Source of the DNA: Pelobacter seleniigenes DSM 18267
GTDB taxonomy: Bacteria; Desulfobacterota; Desulfuromonadia; Desulfuromonadales; Geopsychrobacteraceae
Reading direction: 5' to 3'
DNA: 64,000 nucleotides
NCBI RefSeq assembly: GCF_000711225.1
Contig: NZ_JOMG01000004.1
Coordinates: forward strand, 372,001 to 436,000
The translations under genes were made by a program, and so were the position numbers. Shown in pieces: positions 20,180-28,762 of the stretch (position 1 is its first letter; each line of letters begins with the position of its first letter). Under the pieces are notes generated by a model. That model was given only the letters and a program-made list of their open reading frames with translations. It did not search any database and was not told where the DNA came from.

Positions 20180-21277
20180 TCAGGAAAACAAGGCGTCCAG
20201 TTCGGCAAAATTAATCCGCAGTTCGGCCAACTCTCTGATCATGGCAATCTTTTCCTGATCCTCCGCCTGAATTTTATGCACATCGGCGGAAATAATCTGA
20301 TACAGCTTGCCGGTGGTGTGGCAGGTGGTTCTTAAATAAGGAACGTCGCAGCGATCCAGGATCTGCTGGGTGATATCGCTGATGTTCTGGATTCCGGGGA
20401 TGAGCAGGCCGGCGATTTTTTTTCGGTAGGCCGGGATCTGGTACATGTTGGCAGCCGTGACCAACAGTTCGTCACGGCTGCTGGTCACGATCAGCAGGGT
20501 ATCGTCGCGCAGCAGCTCCATCACTCGTTGCGTCGAAGGGGCACCGATCTGGACATGGTGGATAATCCGGTTGCTCCCCTGAGGGTCGCCATTCATGCTC
20601 AGATCCAGAATTTTGGCGATCCGGCTGAGGGTCGGGTTGGCCAGGACCGGTTGATAATTGAATCCTCCCAGCACCTCAAAGGGTTCTTCGGCAAACGCTT
20701 TGCGCAGGTAGGCCAGAGTGCTGTCGCGTTTTTCCGGGAGCAGTTTGTTGGCGAGCAGGGCGCGGATTTCCACACCTTCTTTTTCAAACAGGACTTTGTT
20801 CATGGCAACGGCGTCGATCACACTACCGACGCCGCCGCCGGTGATCAGCAGGACTTTTGCGCCCAGCAGCCTGGCGACCCGGGCGTTTGACAGGTTGATG
20901 ACCGAACCGACCCCCGGATGCCCGGACCCTTCGATAATCAAAAAATCACAGCGCTGGTCAAGCCAGGCAAAGGCCCGCAGCATGGTCTCTTTCATGGCGG
21001 CAGGATCGAGTTCGCCATTGAGAACCTTGCGGGTCGAATCCGGATGGATCACCACCGGCGACATGTAGGGAAGGTCTTCCTCCATGCCGAAAACCTGGCA
21101 CATCAATGCGGCATCTTTGTCGACGACGATGCCGTTCAGGGAGGCAACTTTCGGCCCGAGGGGTTTCATAAATCCCACCCGGCGATATTTTTGCCTGGCC
21201 AGGTGGAGCAGGGAGAGGCTGACAGTGGTTTTACCGCAGTTCTGTTCGGTTGCCGCAATAAAGAGTTTCTTTGCCAT
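20180..21277 (-). CDS. P-loop (BioD-like) and DRTGG-domain protein, Pta N-terminal-like
   Basis: The 365-residue protein has an N-terminal dethiobiotin-synthetase-like P-loop domain: AATEQNCGKTTVSL as Walker A, a DFLIIEGSGHPGVGS loop, and a VLLITGGGVGSVIDA strand. This is followed by a DRTGG-type regulatory domain (about 215-330) and a helical tail. The same pair of domains forms the N-terminal half of long bacterial phosphotransacetylases, but the catalytic Pta domain is absent. Stand-alone versions are not well characterised. The ATG complement at 21275-21277 follows an AAGGGG. It shares a strand with an aminotransferase 147 bp upstream and may be co-transcribed with it. Confidence 0.8.
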   Translation of the reverse strand: MAKKLFIAATEQNCGKTTVSLSLLHLARQKYRRVGFMKPLGPKVASLNGIVVDKDAALMCQVFGMEEDLPYMSPVVIHPDSTRKVLNGELDPAAMKETMLRAFAWLDQRCDFLIIEGSGHPGVGSVINLSNARVARLLGAKVLLITGGGVGSVIDAVAMNKVLFEKEGVEIRALLANKLLPEKRDSTLAYLRKAFAEEPFEVLGGFNYQPVLANPTLSRIAKILDLSMNGDPQGSNRIIHHVQIGAPSTQRVMELLRDDTLLIVTSSRDELLVTAANMYQIPAYRKKIAGLLIPGIQNISDITQQILDRCDVPYLRTTCHTTGKLYQIISADVHKIQAEDQEKIAMIRELAELRINFAELDALFS

Positions 21278-21424
21278 CAACGCCCCTTTTATAAGGTTGT
21301 TAAAACGCTGTCTGCCGGCAATTTTTCGAGCAGGGTCGGGAGCCGGTCATGGTCCCGACCTTTGCCTATCGATGTTTGAAAAGAGCTTCTTTGCCTCTGC
21401 AGGCGCTGACCTGGTCCAGCCGGT

Positions 21425-22615
21425 CTATTTTGCGGTCATGCCGACTTCTGCCGCCAGTTTTTCCCAGTGAGGAAGGCTGCGTTCAATGACGTCATCGTCG
21501 ATGCAATAGGCAATGCGGAAATAACCGGGGCCGCCGAAACCTGAACCGGGAACCAGCAGGATCTTGTATTCCTGGGCCTTGCGAATGAATTCCATTTCAT
21601 CGGCCAGCGGGGATTTGGGAAACAGGTAAAAACCGCCTCCGGGTTTGACGACTTCGAAGCCGAGTTCGACCAGCTTGTTGTACAGAAGATCACGTTTATA
21701 GCGATATTTTTCAATATCCACACGGCAATGCTGCAGGTTGGTGACCAGCCGTTGCATCAAGGCCGGGGCATTGACAAAGCCGAGTACGCGGTTGGCAAAA
21801 ATGGCTCCCTGCATGAACATTCCGACCGCGGTCAGGTTCGGACTTGCGGCCAGATAGCCGATGCGCTCGCCGGGTAACGCGAGGTCCTTGGAGTGAGAGG
21901 TGACGATCAGCGAATTTTTAATGCAGTCAAAGATGCAGGGCACCTCTTCACCAAAACTGATGTGAGCGTAGGGTTCGTCGGAAATGGCCAGAATCGTCGT
22001 ACCGAGTTCCTGCTCCTTGCGGGCCAGCAATTCACCCAGTTGTTTCAGTAGCGCCGCGGGATAGATGACCCCGGTCGGATTGTTGGGCGAATTGATGATG
22101 ATGGCTCTGGTCCGGTTGGTGATGGCCGAGGCGATGGCATCGAGGTCCGGTTGAAAGTGCGCATCGGTCATGACTTCGACCGGGACCCCGCCATGGTTGT
22201 CGATGTAAAAATTGTATTCGACAAAATAAGGGGCCAGGATGAGCACTTCATCACCGGGATTGAGGATCGTTTTCAGCACCACATTCAGGGCGGCCCCGGC
22301 GCCGCAGGTCATGACCAGGTGGTTGGCGGTGAGGGTCGCCGAGCAGCGCTCCATTATGGCTTCGGCAATGGCCGCCCTGGTCTCTTCATAGCCGGCGTTG
22401 TTCATGTAGCGATGCATGCCGGGAATCGGGTGCTCGGCGATTCTCCGCAGTTCGGTATGCAGTTCCTCGGGTGGTTCCATGGTGGGGTTGCCAAGGGTGA
22501 AATCGAAGACATTCTCGGCCCCATATTGTTGCTTGAGGAGCAGTCCCTCTTCAAACATTTTGCGGATCCATGAGGAGTGTTCTATAAAATCTTTAATTTT
22601 GTGGGCTATGGGCAT
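21425..22615 (-). CDS. Pyridoxal-phosphate-dependent aminotransferase, class I/II
   Basis: The 396-residue protein has fold-type I landmarks: GAGAALNVVLKT for cofactor phosphate binding, NSPNNPTGVIYP, the AISDEPYAHI loop, and the Schiff-base lysine in SHSKDLALPGERIGY. The C-terminal half ends normally. It is divergent from pheA-tyrA-aroA with about 170 bp between the start codons. That makes it a candidate for transamination of phenylpyruvate or arogenate-type substrates, but aspartate or alanine specificity is equally possible from sequence. AAAGGATAAC lies upstream of the ATG. Confidence 0.88.
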   Translation of the reverse strand: MPIAHKIKDFIEHSSWIRKMFEEGLLLKQQYGAENVFDFTLGNPTMEPPEELHTELRRIAEHPIPGMHRYMNNAGYEETRAAIAEAIMERCSATLTANHLVMTCGAGAALNVVLKTILNPGDEVLILAPYFVEYNFYIDNHGGVPVEVMTDAHFQPDLDAIASAITNRTRAIIINSPNNPTGVIYPAALLKQLGELLARKEQELGTTILAISDEPYAHISFGEEVPCIFDCIKNSLIVTSHSKDLALPGERIGYLAASPNLTAVGMFMQGAIFANRVLGFVNAPALMQRLVTNLQHCRVDIEKYRYKRDLLYNKLVELGFEVVKPGGGFYLFPKSPLADEMEFIRKAQEYKILLVPGSGFGGPGYFRIAYCIDDDVIERSLPHWEKLAAEVGMTAK

Positions 22616-22724
22616 TCCGGTTATCCTTTTGCTGGGTTGGGAAAATAAGTGGAAAATGAAGTTTAGCCTTGCTGAATTCAGCGGTCAAGCAGGTTTGTTG
22701 ACAGGAAGAAAGCTCTCTGTCAAA

Positions 22725-22753
22725 TTGATTTTTTACACCGATTAGGCTACATT
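22725..22753 (+). promoter_or_regulatory. Candidate promoter for pheA-tyrA-aroA
   Basis: TTGATT at 22725-22730 and TACATT at 22748-22753 are 17 bp apart. The start would be near 22760, about 30 bases before the pheA ATG. Each box matches four or five of six consensus bases. A separate TTGACA at 22698 lacks a good -10 at the right distance. Confidence 0.5.
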
Positions 22754-22789
22754 CCTGCCTTTCAATTGCTTGGAGAAAGAAAGAGACCT

Positions 22790-23893
22790 ATGGCAGAAGA
22801 ACAACTGAAACAATTGCGGGAACGCATCGATCTGATTGACAATCAGATCCTTGACCTGTTGAATCAGCGCGCCGAGGTCGTTTTGGCGGTCGGCAAAGCA
22901 AAACAGGGTGACGAGCGGGGGTTTTACGTTCCCAGCCGGGAAAAAGCAATTTACGAACGTCTGACCGGGAATAATCCGGGTCCCTTCCCCAATGATGCGG
23001 TCTGTAAGGTTTTTCGGGAGATCATTTCCGCATCACTGAATATGGAACTGCCGCTGCAGGTCGCTTTCTTTGGCCCGCAAGCAACCTTTACCCATATGGC
23101 GGCAATGCAGCAGTTCGGTCTTTCGGCCCAGCTGGTCCCATTGAAAAGCATCCCCGCGGTTTTTGAGGAGGTGGAACGGGGCAGGGCGCATTACGGTGTC
23201 GTACCGGTGGAAAATTCCACCGAGGGGGTGGTGAATCACACCCTGGACATGTTTATCGGCTCGGAATTGAAGGTGATCGCCGAGATCATGCTGGAGATTT
23301 CCCATAACCTGTTATCTAAAACCGGCCGGGTTGAGATGATCAGCAAAATTGTCTCGCATCCCCAACCGCTTGCCCAGTGCCGACACTGGCTGGAAACCAA
23401 TATGGCTGATACGCCGTTGCTTGACGTGGCCAGCACAGCTGCCGCGGCCCAGCTCGCGGCGGAGGACGAAACCGTTGCCGCGATTGCCAGCCAGGCCGCG
23501 GCCATCCAATACGGCCTGCAGGTGGTGAAAGCGAAGATCGAAGATAATCCGCATAATTTTACCCGCTTCCTGGTGATCGGCCGGAAGTCTCCCGAACAGA
23601 GCGGCGATGATAAAACGTCGATCATGTTCAGTATCAAAGACGAGCCCGGAATCCTCTATCGGATGCTTGAGCCGTTCAGCCGGCGCCAGATCAACCTGGC
23701 CAAGATTGAAAGCCGGCCGATGAAACAGAAAGCCTGGGAGTATATCTTCTTCCTGGATCTGATCGGCCATGTCGCTGACCGGGATATTGCCGACGCCATT
23801 GAAGAGTTGCGCACCCATTGCCATTTTTTGAAAGTGCTCGGTTCTTATCCGCTGGCGCGCAGCGGCAGTCAGAGCGGGGATCACCAAGCATGA
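22790..23893 (+). CDS. pheA: Bifunctional chorismate mutase/prephenate dehydratase
   Basis: The 367-residue protein carries an AroQ chorismate mutase domain (about 1-85, with RERIDLIDNQILDLLNQRAEV), a prephenate dehydratase domain (about 95-275, with FFGPQATFTH, VPVENSTEGVV and NFTRFLVIG) and an ACT domain (about 280-355, with DEPGILYRMLEPF and ESRPMKQKAWEYIFF). The ACT domain normally binds phenylalanine for feedback control. The ATG at 22790 has a GGAGAAAGAAAGAG stretch before it. Its stop overlaps the tyrA start as ATGA, so the phenylalanine and tyrosine branches are translationally coupled. Confidence 0.97.
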   Translation: MAEEQLKQLRERIDLIDNQILDLLNQRAEVVLAVGKAKQGDERGFYVPSREKAIYERLTGNNPGPFPNDAVCKVFREIISASLNMELPLQVAFFGPQATFTHMAAMQQFGLSAQLVPLKSIPAVFEEVERGRAHYGVVPVENSTEGVVNHTLDMFIGSELKVIAEIMLEISHNLLSKTGRVEMISKIVSHPQPLAQCRHWLETNMADTPLLDVASTAAAAQLAAEDETVAAIASQAAAIQYGLQVVKAKIEDNPHNFTRFLVIGRKSPEQSGDDKTSIMFSIKDEPGILYRMLEPFSRRQINLAKIESRPMKQKAWEYIFFLDLIGHVADRDIADAIEELRTHCHFLKVLGSYPLARSGSQSGDHQA

Positions 23894-24759
23894 GCGAGCA
23901 GGTCTTTATTCCCAGGCTGGCAATTATCGGCGTCGGCCTGATCGGGGGGTCCCTGGCGCTGGCCTTGAAAGAGCGGGGCGTGGTCGGTGAAGTGGTCGGT
24001 TGCGGGCGCGGCCGACCGAATCTGGAAAAGGCCCTGGAAATGGGGATTGTCGATCGTTACAGCCGCGACCCGGTGGCTGCGGTCAAAGACGCGGACGTGG
24101 TTTTTCTGGCCACCCCGGTCAAATCCTTTGCCGCAGTGACCCGGCAGTTGCTGCCCGGCCTGAAGCCCGGGGCGGTGTTGACAGATGGCGGTAGTGTCAA
24201 GGCAGCGGTCGTTGCCGAAGTTGAACCGCTGTTGCCTGACCAGATCCAGTTCGTCCCCGGTCATCCTATTGCCGGTACCGAAAAAAGTGGCGCCGAAGCG
24301 GCTTTTCCCACCCTGTATCAAGGCAAACGCTGCATTTTAACCCCGACCGCGAGAACTGCGGAAGGGGCCCTTGATCTGGTGCGACGGATGTGGCAAGCGG
24401 TCGGTAGCGATGTGGTCACCATGTCTTTGGAAAAGCATGACCGAGTCCTGGCCGCCATCAGCCATCTGCCACATATGGTGGCCTACTCGCTGGTGAATGC
24501 GGTCGGTTCCTATGATCATTATGAAGAGAATATTCTGGAATATTCGGCCGGCGGGTTTCGGGATTTTACCCGGATTGCGTCATCCGATCCGACCATGTGG
24601 CGGGATATCGCCGAAACCAACCGGGATGCCCTGCTGGAAATGATGGCTCAGTTTGAAATTTTTTTTGCCGAGCTCAAGGCGGATATCGAGGCTGGAAACG
24701 GCGATCGGATGTTTGAGTTTTTTCTTAAATCAAAGCAGCTTCGCGATGCGATTCTCTGA
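23890..24759 (+). CDS. tyrA: Prephenate (or arogenate) dehydrogenase
   Basis: The 289-residue enzyme oxidatively decarboxylates prephenate or arogenate toward tyrosine. It has the NAD-binding IIGVGLIGGSLALAL, VDRYS, VTDGGSVK-like (LTDGGSVKA), the catalytic-histidine region PGHPIAGTEKSGAEAA and the substrate-binding ISHLPHMVAYSL, with DFTRIASSDPTMW later. There is no ACT or mutase domain, so regulation differs from the enteric fusion. The ATGA overlap with pheA fixes the start. aroA follows after 97 bp. Confidence 0.95.
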   Translation: MSEQVFIPRLAIIGVGLIGGSLALALKERGVVGEVVGCGRGRPNLEKALEMGIVDRYSRDPVAAVKDADVVFLATPVKSFAAVTRQLLPGLKPGAVLTDGGSVKAAVVAEVEPLLPDQIQFVPGHPIAGTEKSGAEAAFPTLYQGKRCILTPTARTAEGALDLVRRMWQAVGSDVVTMSLEKHDRVLAAISHLPHMVAYSLVNAVGSYDHYEENILEYSAGGFRDFTRIASSDPTMWRDIAETNRDALLEMMAQFEIFFAELKADIEAGNGDRMFEFFLKSKQLRDAIL

Positions 24760-24856
24760 TTGCGGGGCTGGGTTGGTCAGCGGACTGAATTGAAATGACA
24801 AACCTTGGCCGGGACACTTCTGTGGCGAAGGCGGAGGAGATAAAAAGGCGGATGGA

Positions 24857-26158
24857 ATGAATCATATTGAAACCAGGATTGTTGGCCCGGGGAAGGTTCT
24901 GCGTGGCGAATTCGTTGTGCCGGGAGACAAATCGATCTCCCACAGGTCGATCATGTTTGCCTCTCTGGCCGAAGGCAAATCGCGGATATCAGGGCTGTTG
25001 CGCGGCGAAGACTGCCTGTCGACGCTGCAAGCTTTTCAGTCCCTGGGGATTGAGGTCGAAGACCGGGCCGCTGATGAGTTGATAATTCATGGCCGCGGCC
25101 TTGACGGGCTGTGCGAGGCCGGCGATGTCATCGACTGTGGGAACTCCGGGACGACCATGCGGCTGATGAGCGGAATTCTGGCCGGGCAGCCGTTGTTCTC
25201 CGTATTGACCGGTGACCGTTATTTGAGAAACCGGCCGATGGCCAGGGTGATCGAACCCCTGACCAGTATGGGTGCGACAATTCACGGGCGCAGCAATCAC
25301 TCCAAGGCCCCCTTTGCAATTTGCGGCGGTGGCCTGCAGCCGATTCAGTATCATTCCCCCATTGCCAGTGCCCAGGTCAAATCCGCACTGCTGCTGGCCG
25401 GGATGCAGATCGAAGGGACGACCACGGTTTTTGAACCACACCTGTCCCGCGACCATAGCGAGCGGATGCTGCGCTACTTCGGTGCCGATATCAATTCCTT
25501 CAAAGGGGGCGCCAGCGTCACCGGGCGGGTACGCCTGACCGGACGGGACGTGGTGGTCCCGGGGGATATCTCCTCCGCGGCCTTTTTCCTGGTGGCCGGA
25601 CTGATCGTACCCGGCTCCGAATTGTTGCTGCAGAATGTCGGGGTTAACCCGACCCGCAGCGGGGTGATCGATATCCTTCAACAGATGGGAGGTTCCATCA
25701 AACTGCTCAACGAGCGTGAAGTCTGCGGAGAACCGGTTGCCGATCTGCTGGTCAAAAGCAGCGATCTGCATGGTATTGCGATTGGTGGCGAGGTTATCCC
25801 CAGGGCCATCGATGAGTTTCCGGTCATCAGTGTTGCTGCGGCCTTTGCCGATGGGGAAACAACGATCAACGATGCCAAAGAGTTGCGGGTTAAGGAAACC
25901 GACCGGATTGCGGCGATCTGCGATTGCCTGGGCGGACTGGGGGCTGCCATTGAACCGCGTGCGGACGGGATGAAGATTGTCGGCGGGCGGCCACTGGCCG
26001 GCGGGCAGGTCAAGTCGTTCGGTGACCATCGGATTGCGATGAGTATGGCCGTTGCCGGGCTGGTTGCCCAAGAGAGTGTTGAGATCCTCGATACCTCCTG
26101 CACGGAAACCTCCTTCCCGGGATTCTGGGACCTCTTGAACATGATCCAGGCCGGGTGA
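24857..26158 (+). CDS. aroA: 3-phosphoshikimate 1-carboxyvinyltransferase (EPSP synthase)
   Basis: AroA joins phosphoenolpyruvate and shikimate-3-phosphate. The 433-residue protein has VPGDKSISHRSIMFASLAEG, the GNSGTTMRLMSGILAGQ loop, DRYLRNRPMARV, and late KETDRIAA and FGDHRIAMSMAVAGL motifs. The LMSGILAGQ version of the loop resembles class II enzymes more than the enteric type. It lies between tyrA and cmk, so shikimate-branch genes run straight into cmk-rpsA. The cmk ATG follows 22 bp after the stop. Confidence 0.96.
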   Translation: MNHIETRIVGPGKVLRGEFVVPGDKSISHRSIMFASLAEGKSRISGLLRGEDCLSTLQAFQSLGIEVEDRAADELIIHGRGLDGLCEAGDVIDCGNSGTTMRLMSGILAGQPLFSVLTGDRYLRNRPMARVIEPLTSMGATIHGRSNHSKAPFAICGGGLQPIQYHSPIASAQVKSALLLAGMQIEGTTTVFEPHLSRDHSERMLRYFGADINSFKGGASVTGRVRLTGRDVVVPGDISSAAFFLVAGLIVPGSELLLQNVGVNPTRSGVIDILQQMGGSIKLLNEREVCGEPVADLLVKSSDLHGIAIGGEVIPRAIDEFPVISVAAAFADGETTINDAKELRVKETDRIAAICDCLGGLGAAIEPRADGMKIVGGRPLAGGQVKSFGDHRIAMSMAVAGLVAQESVEILDTSCTETSFPGFWDLLNMIQAG

Positions 26159-26180
26159 TCCGGGTCGAGTGAGAACTGCT

Positions 26181-26858
26181 ATGAACAAATTGATTGTTGC
26201 CATCGATGGTCCGTCCGGAGCCGGTAAAAGCACTTTGAGTAAATTGCTGGCCAAGCATTTGGACTATCTCAATATCGACACCGGAGCCATGTATCGCTCC
26301 GTCGCCTGGGCGGCCCGCCAGCAAGGAGTTGATCCTGACGATGAAGAGGCGTTGGCCGCCTTGTGCAGTCAGTTGGAGATTGAATTTATCCGGATGGCCG
26401 ATGGAGAGCGGGTGATGGTCAATGGTCATGACGTTTCCAGCGCAATCAGAACGCCGGAGATCAGCCTGCTAACGGCCCGCGTGTCGGCCTGCCCCGCAGT
26501 CCGTGCCGCTATGGTCGAACAGCAACGGCGGCTGGGACGTGCCGGAGGAGTGGTTCTCGAGGGGCGGGATATCGGCAGCGTGGTTTTTCCTCATGCCGAA
26601 GTTAAATTTTATCTTTCCGCAACGGCTGCCGCACGGGGGCGTCGACGTTTTGAAGAACTCCGTCAAAAAGGCGCCCAAGTCGATCTCGAACAGACCATTC
26701 GCGAAGTCGAAGCCAGGGACGCCGCCGATATGCAGCGGACCCATGCCCCTTTAGTCCAGACCGCGGACGCGATTGCCATCGATTCGACCAAAATGACCAT
26801 CGACGAGGTTCTGGAGCAGATGCTGAGAACCATCAGGCAAAAAGAAGTGAACAATTAA
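26181..26858 (+). CDS. cmk: Cytidylate kinase
   Basis: Cmk phosphorylates CMP and dCMP. The 225-residue protein has the P-loop GPSGAGKSTLSKLLA, NIDTGAMYRSVAW, EGRDIGSVVFPHAEVKFYL and the lid region AARGRRRFEEL, then IREVEARDAADMQR. ATG 26181 is chosen over a GTG four codons earlier, since the family begins right before the P-loop strand. It stands before rpsA as in many bacteria. Confidence 0.96.
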   Translation: MNKLIVAIDGPSGAGKSTLSKLLAKHLDYLNIDTGAMYRSVAWAARQQGVDPDDEEALAALCSQLEIEFIRMADGERVMVNGHDVSSAIRTPEISLLTARVSACPAVRAAMVEQQRRLGRAGGVVLEGRDIGSVVFPHAEVKFYLSATAAARGRRRFEELRQKGAQVDLEQTIREVEARDAADMQRTHAPLVQTADAIAIDSTKMTIDEVLEQMLRTIRQKEVNN

Positions 26859-26888
26859 AATATGATTAACTGCCTGAAAAATATTGAT

Positions 26889-26917
26889 TTGTTTTTTCTC
26901 AAGGGCTGTGTTATCTT
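26889..26917 (+). promoter_or_regulatory. Candidate promoter for rpsA
   Basis: TTGTTT at 26889-26894 and TATCTT at 26912-26917 are 17 bp apart, in the 125 bp gap between cmk and rpsA. The -10 box matches four of six consensus bases. A shifted TTGATT at 26884 is an alternative -35. Confidence 0.42.
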
Positions 26918-26983
26918 GCCCAGTCTCAATTTGAGTCCGTCGTCGCGAGGCGCCGGAAAATTCGTAAGGGGGTAACATCTCCA

Positions 26984-28702
26984 ATGGTAGAAGAAAAAGA
27001 CATGCAGGACGAAAACGAAATGGAAACAATGGACGGCGAAGAAAGTTTTGAAGAGCTGCTCAAAGACTATGAGCAGGGTGGCTTCGAGCTGAAACGGAAC
27101 GACGTCGTTCAAGGCACAATTGTTCAGGTGAATCCTGATTCGGTTGTTGTCGATGTTGGTTACAAATCGGAAGGCGTCATCCCGATTCGTGAGTTTGCCG
27201 ACGAAAAAGGTGAAATCAACGTCAATGTCGGGGATGTCTATGATGTCCTGTTCGGTGGCGGAGAGAGTGACAGCGGCCTGATCGTTCTGTCCAAGGAAAA
27301 AGCGGATCGGCAGAAGATCTGGAATTCCCTGGAAGAAGGTGCGGTTGTTGAAGGACGCATTGTCAGCCGGATTAAAGGCGGTCTCTCGGTCGATATCGGA
27401 GTCAACGCATTCTTGCCGGGCTCTCAGGTCGATCTCCGTCCGGTCCGTAACCTGGATAAGGTTATCGGACAATCTTATGAATTCAAGATCATCAAGCTGA
27501 ACAAACGGCGTGGCAATATCGTTCTGTCACGGCGTGTTCTTCTCGAGTCCGAACGTGAGTCCCAGCGCGGTGAAACGCTCAAGACTCTTGAGGAGAACCA
27601 GGTTGTTGAAGGGATTGTTAAAAACCTGACCGATTACGGTGCGTTCATCGACCTCGGCGGGATTGACGGTCTTCTGCATATTACTGACATGTCCTGGGGT
27701 CGGGTCAAACATCCGTCCGATATCCTGGCTGTCGGCGACAAAATCAACGTTAAGGTGCTCAAGTTCGACAAAGACAAAGAGCGGGTTTCCCTTGGCCTCA
27801 AACAGATTGCCCCCGATCCGTGGCTCGATGTCGACAGCAAATACCCGATCGGTGCCAAAGTCACCGGCAAGGTTGTCAGCCTGACCGATTACGGCGCATT
27901 TGTCGAGCTTGAAGAAGGTGTTGAAGGCCTCATTCACGTGTCCGAAATGAGCTGGACCAAACGGGTCAAGCATCCGAACAAAGTTCTCAATATCGGTGAC
28001 GATGTCGAGTCCGTTGTCCTGGCCCTTGATACGGATAATCGGCGTATTTCCCTTGGCCTGAAGCAGGTTGAACCGAACCCCTGGGATGTTATCGGTGAGA
28101 AATTCCCCATCGGTACCATTATTGAGGGACAGGTCAAGAATATTACCGATTTCGGCATCTTTGTCGGTGTTGATGAAGGGATTGACGGCCTGGTCCACAT
28201 TTCCGACCTGTCTTGGACCAAACGCATCAAGCATCCTTCCGAAGCTTACAAAAAGGGCGATCTGGTCAAGGCGGTTGTGCTGAATATCGACCGTGAAAAC
28301 GAGCGTTTCTCCCTCGGCCTCAAGCAATTGAGTTCCGATCCGTGGGAAACCGTTCCGACCCGCTACGCACGTGGCACCATCGTGAAGGGCAAAGTCACTT
28401 CGGTGACCGATTTCGGTATCTTCATTGAGCTTGAAGAAGGGATCGAGGGGTTGATTCATGTCTCCGAGCTGAGCAAAGAGAAGATCGACAGCCCGAAAGA
28501 ATTCGCCCATGTCGGTGACGATCTCGAAGCTGCGGTACTCCAGGTCGATACCGTTGATCGCAAGATTGCCCTGTCCATCAAGAATCTTGACGAGCAAAAA
28601 GAAAAAGCTGAAGTCAACGAATTCATGGGTGCACAGAAAAATGCAACCTCGAATCTCGGAGCGTTGCTGCAAGGCGCTCTGGATCGTAAATCTGACGATT
28701 AA
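26984..28702 (+). CDS. rpsA: Ribosomal protein S1
   Basis: S1 delivers mRNA to the 30S subunit. The 572-residue protein has an acidic N-terminal extension and six consecutive S1 (OB-fold) domains. The last four are very alike, each with a block of the form V-x-x-L/I-T-D-Y/F-G-x-F-V/I followed by GL-x-HVS-x-x-SW and ending SLGLKQ. The short acidic start EEKDMQDENEMETMDGEE precedes the first domain. Length is typical for proteobacterial S1. AAGGGGGTAA lies before the ATG. A strong terminator follows. Confidence 0.98.
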   Translation: MVEEKDMQDENEMETMDGEESFEELLKDYEQGGFELKRNDVVQGTIVQVNPDSVVVDVGYKSEGVIPIREFADEKGEINVNVGDVYDVLFGGGESDSGLIVLSKEKADRQKIWNSLEEGAVVEGRIVSRIKGGLSVDIGVNAFLPGSQVDLRPVRNLDKVIGQSYEFKIIKLNKRRGNIVLSRRVLLESERESQRGETLKTLEENQVVEGIVKNLTDYGAFIDLGGIDGLLHITDMSWGRVKHPSDILAVGDKINVKVLKFDKDKERVSLGLKQIAPDPWLDVDSKYPIGAKVTGKVVSLTDYGAFVELEEGVEGLIHVSEMSWTKRVKHPNKVLNIGDDVESVVLALDTDNRRISLGLKQVEPNPWDVIGEKFPIGTIIEGQVKNITDFGIFVGVDEGIDGLVHISDLSWTKRIKHPSEAYKKGDLVKAVVLNIDRENERFSLGLKQLSSDPWETVPTRYARGTIVKGKVTSVTDFGIFIELEEGIEGLIHVSELSKEKIDSPKEFAHVGDDLEAAVLQVDTVDRKIALSIKNLDEQKEKAEVNEFMGAQKNATSNLGALLQGALDRKSDD

Positions 28703-28723
28703 CTCGTTAGCGAATCAGGATGA

Positions 28724-28753
28724 GGACTCCAGGCCTGCCTGGAGTCCTTTTTT
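28724..28753 (+). terminator. Intrinsic terminator after rpsA
   Basis: GGACTCCAGG (28724-28733) and CCTGGAGTCC (28738-28747) form a perfect 10 bp stem with a four-base loop, followed by six T residues. sppA begins only 9 bp later, so its expression depends on read-through or on a promoter inside this unit. Confidence 0.93.
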
Positions 28754-28762
28754 GTTGGAAAT

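Noticed and set aside
21334-21360. Terminator after the aminotransferase gene on the minus strand
   Set aside because: The 8 bp GGTCGGGA/TCCCGACC stem is perfect but no U-tract follows on the minus strand.
24989-26254. A 421-codon minus-strand frame over aroA
   Set aside because: aroA has complete EPSP synthase motifs here; the antisense frame is repetitive in Gly, Asn and Gln with no recognisable domain.
27527-28672. A 381-codon minus-strand frame over rpsA
   Set aside because: It mirrors the S1 repeats and has no independent support.
26984-28702. Direct repeats resembling a tandem array
   Set aside because: They are the coding repeats of the S1 domains, not a CRISPR or satellite; spacing is about 260 bp and the frame is kept.
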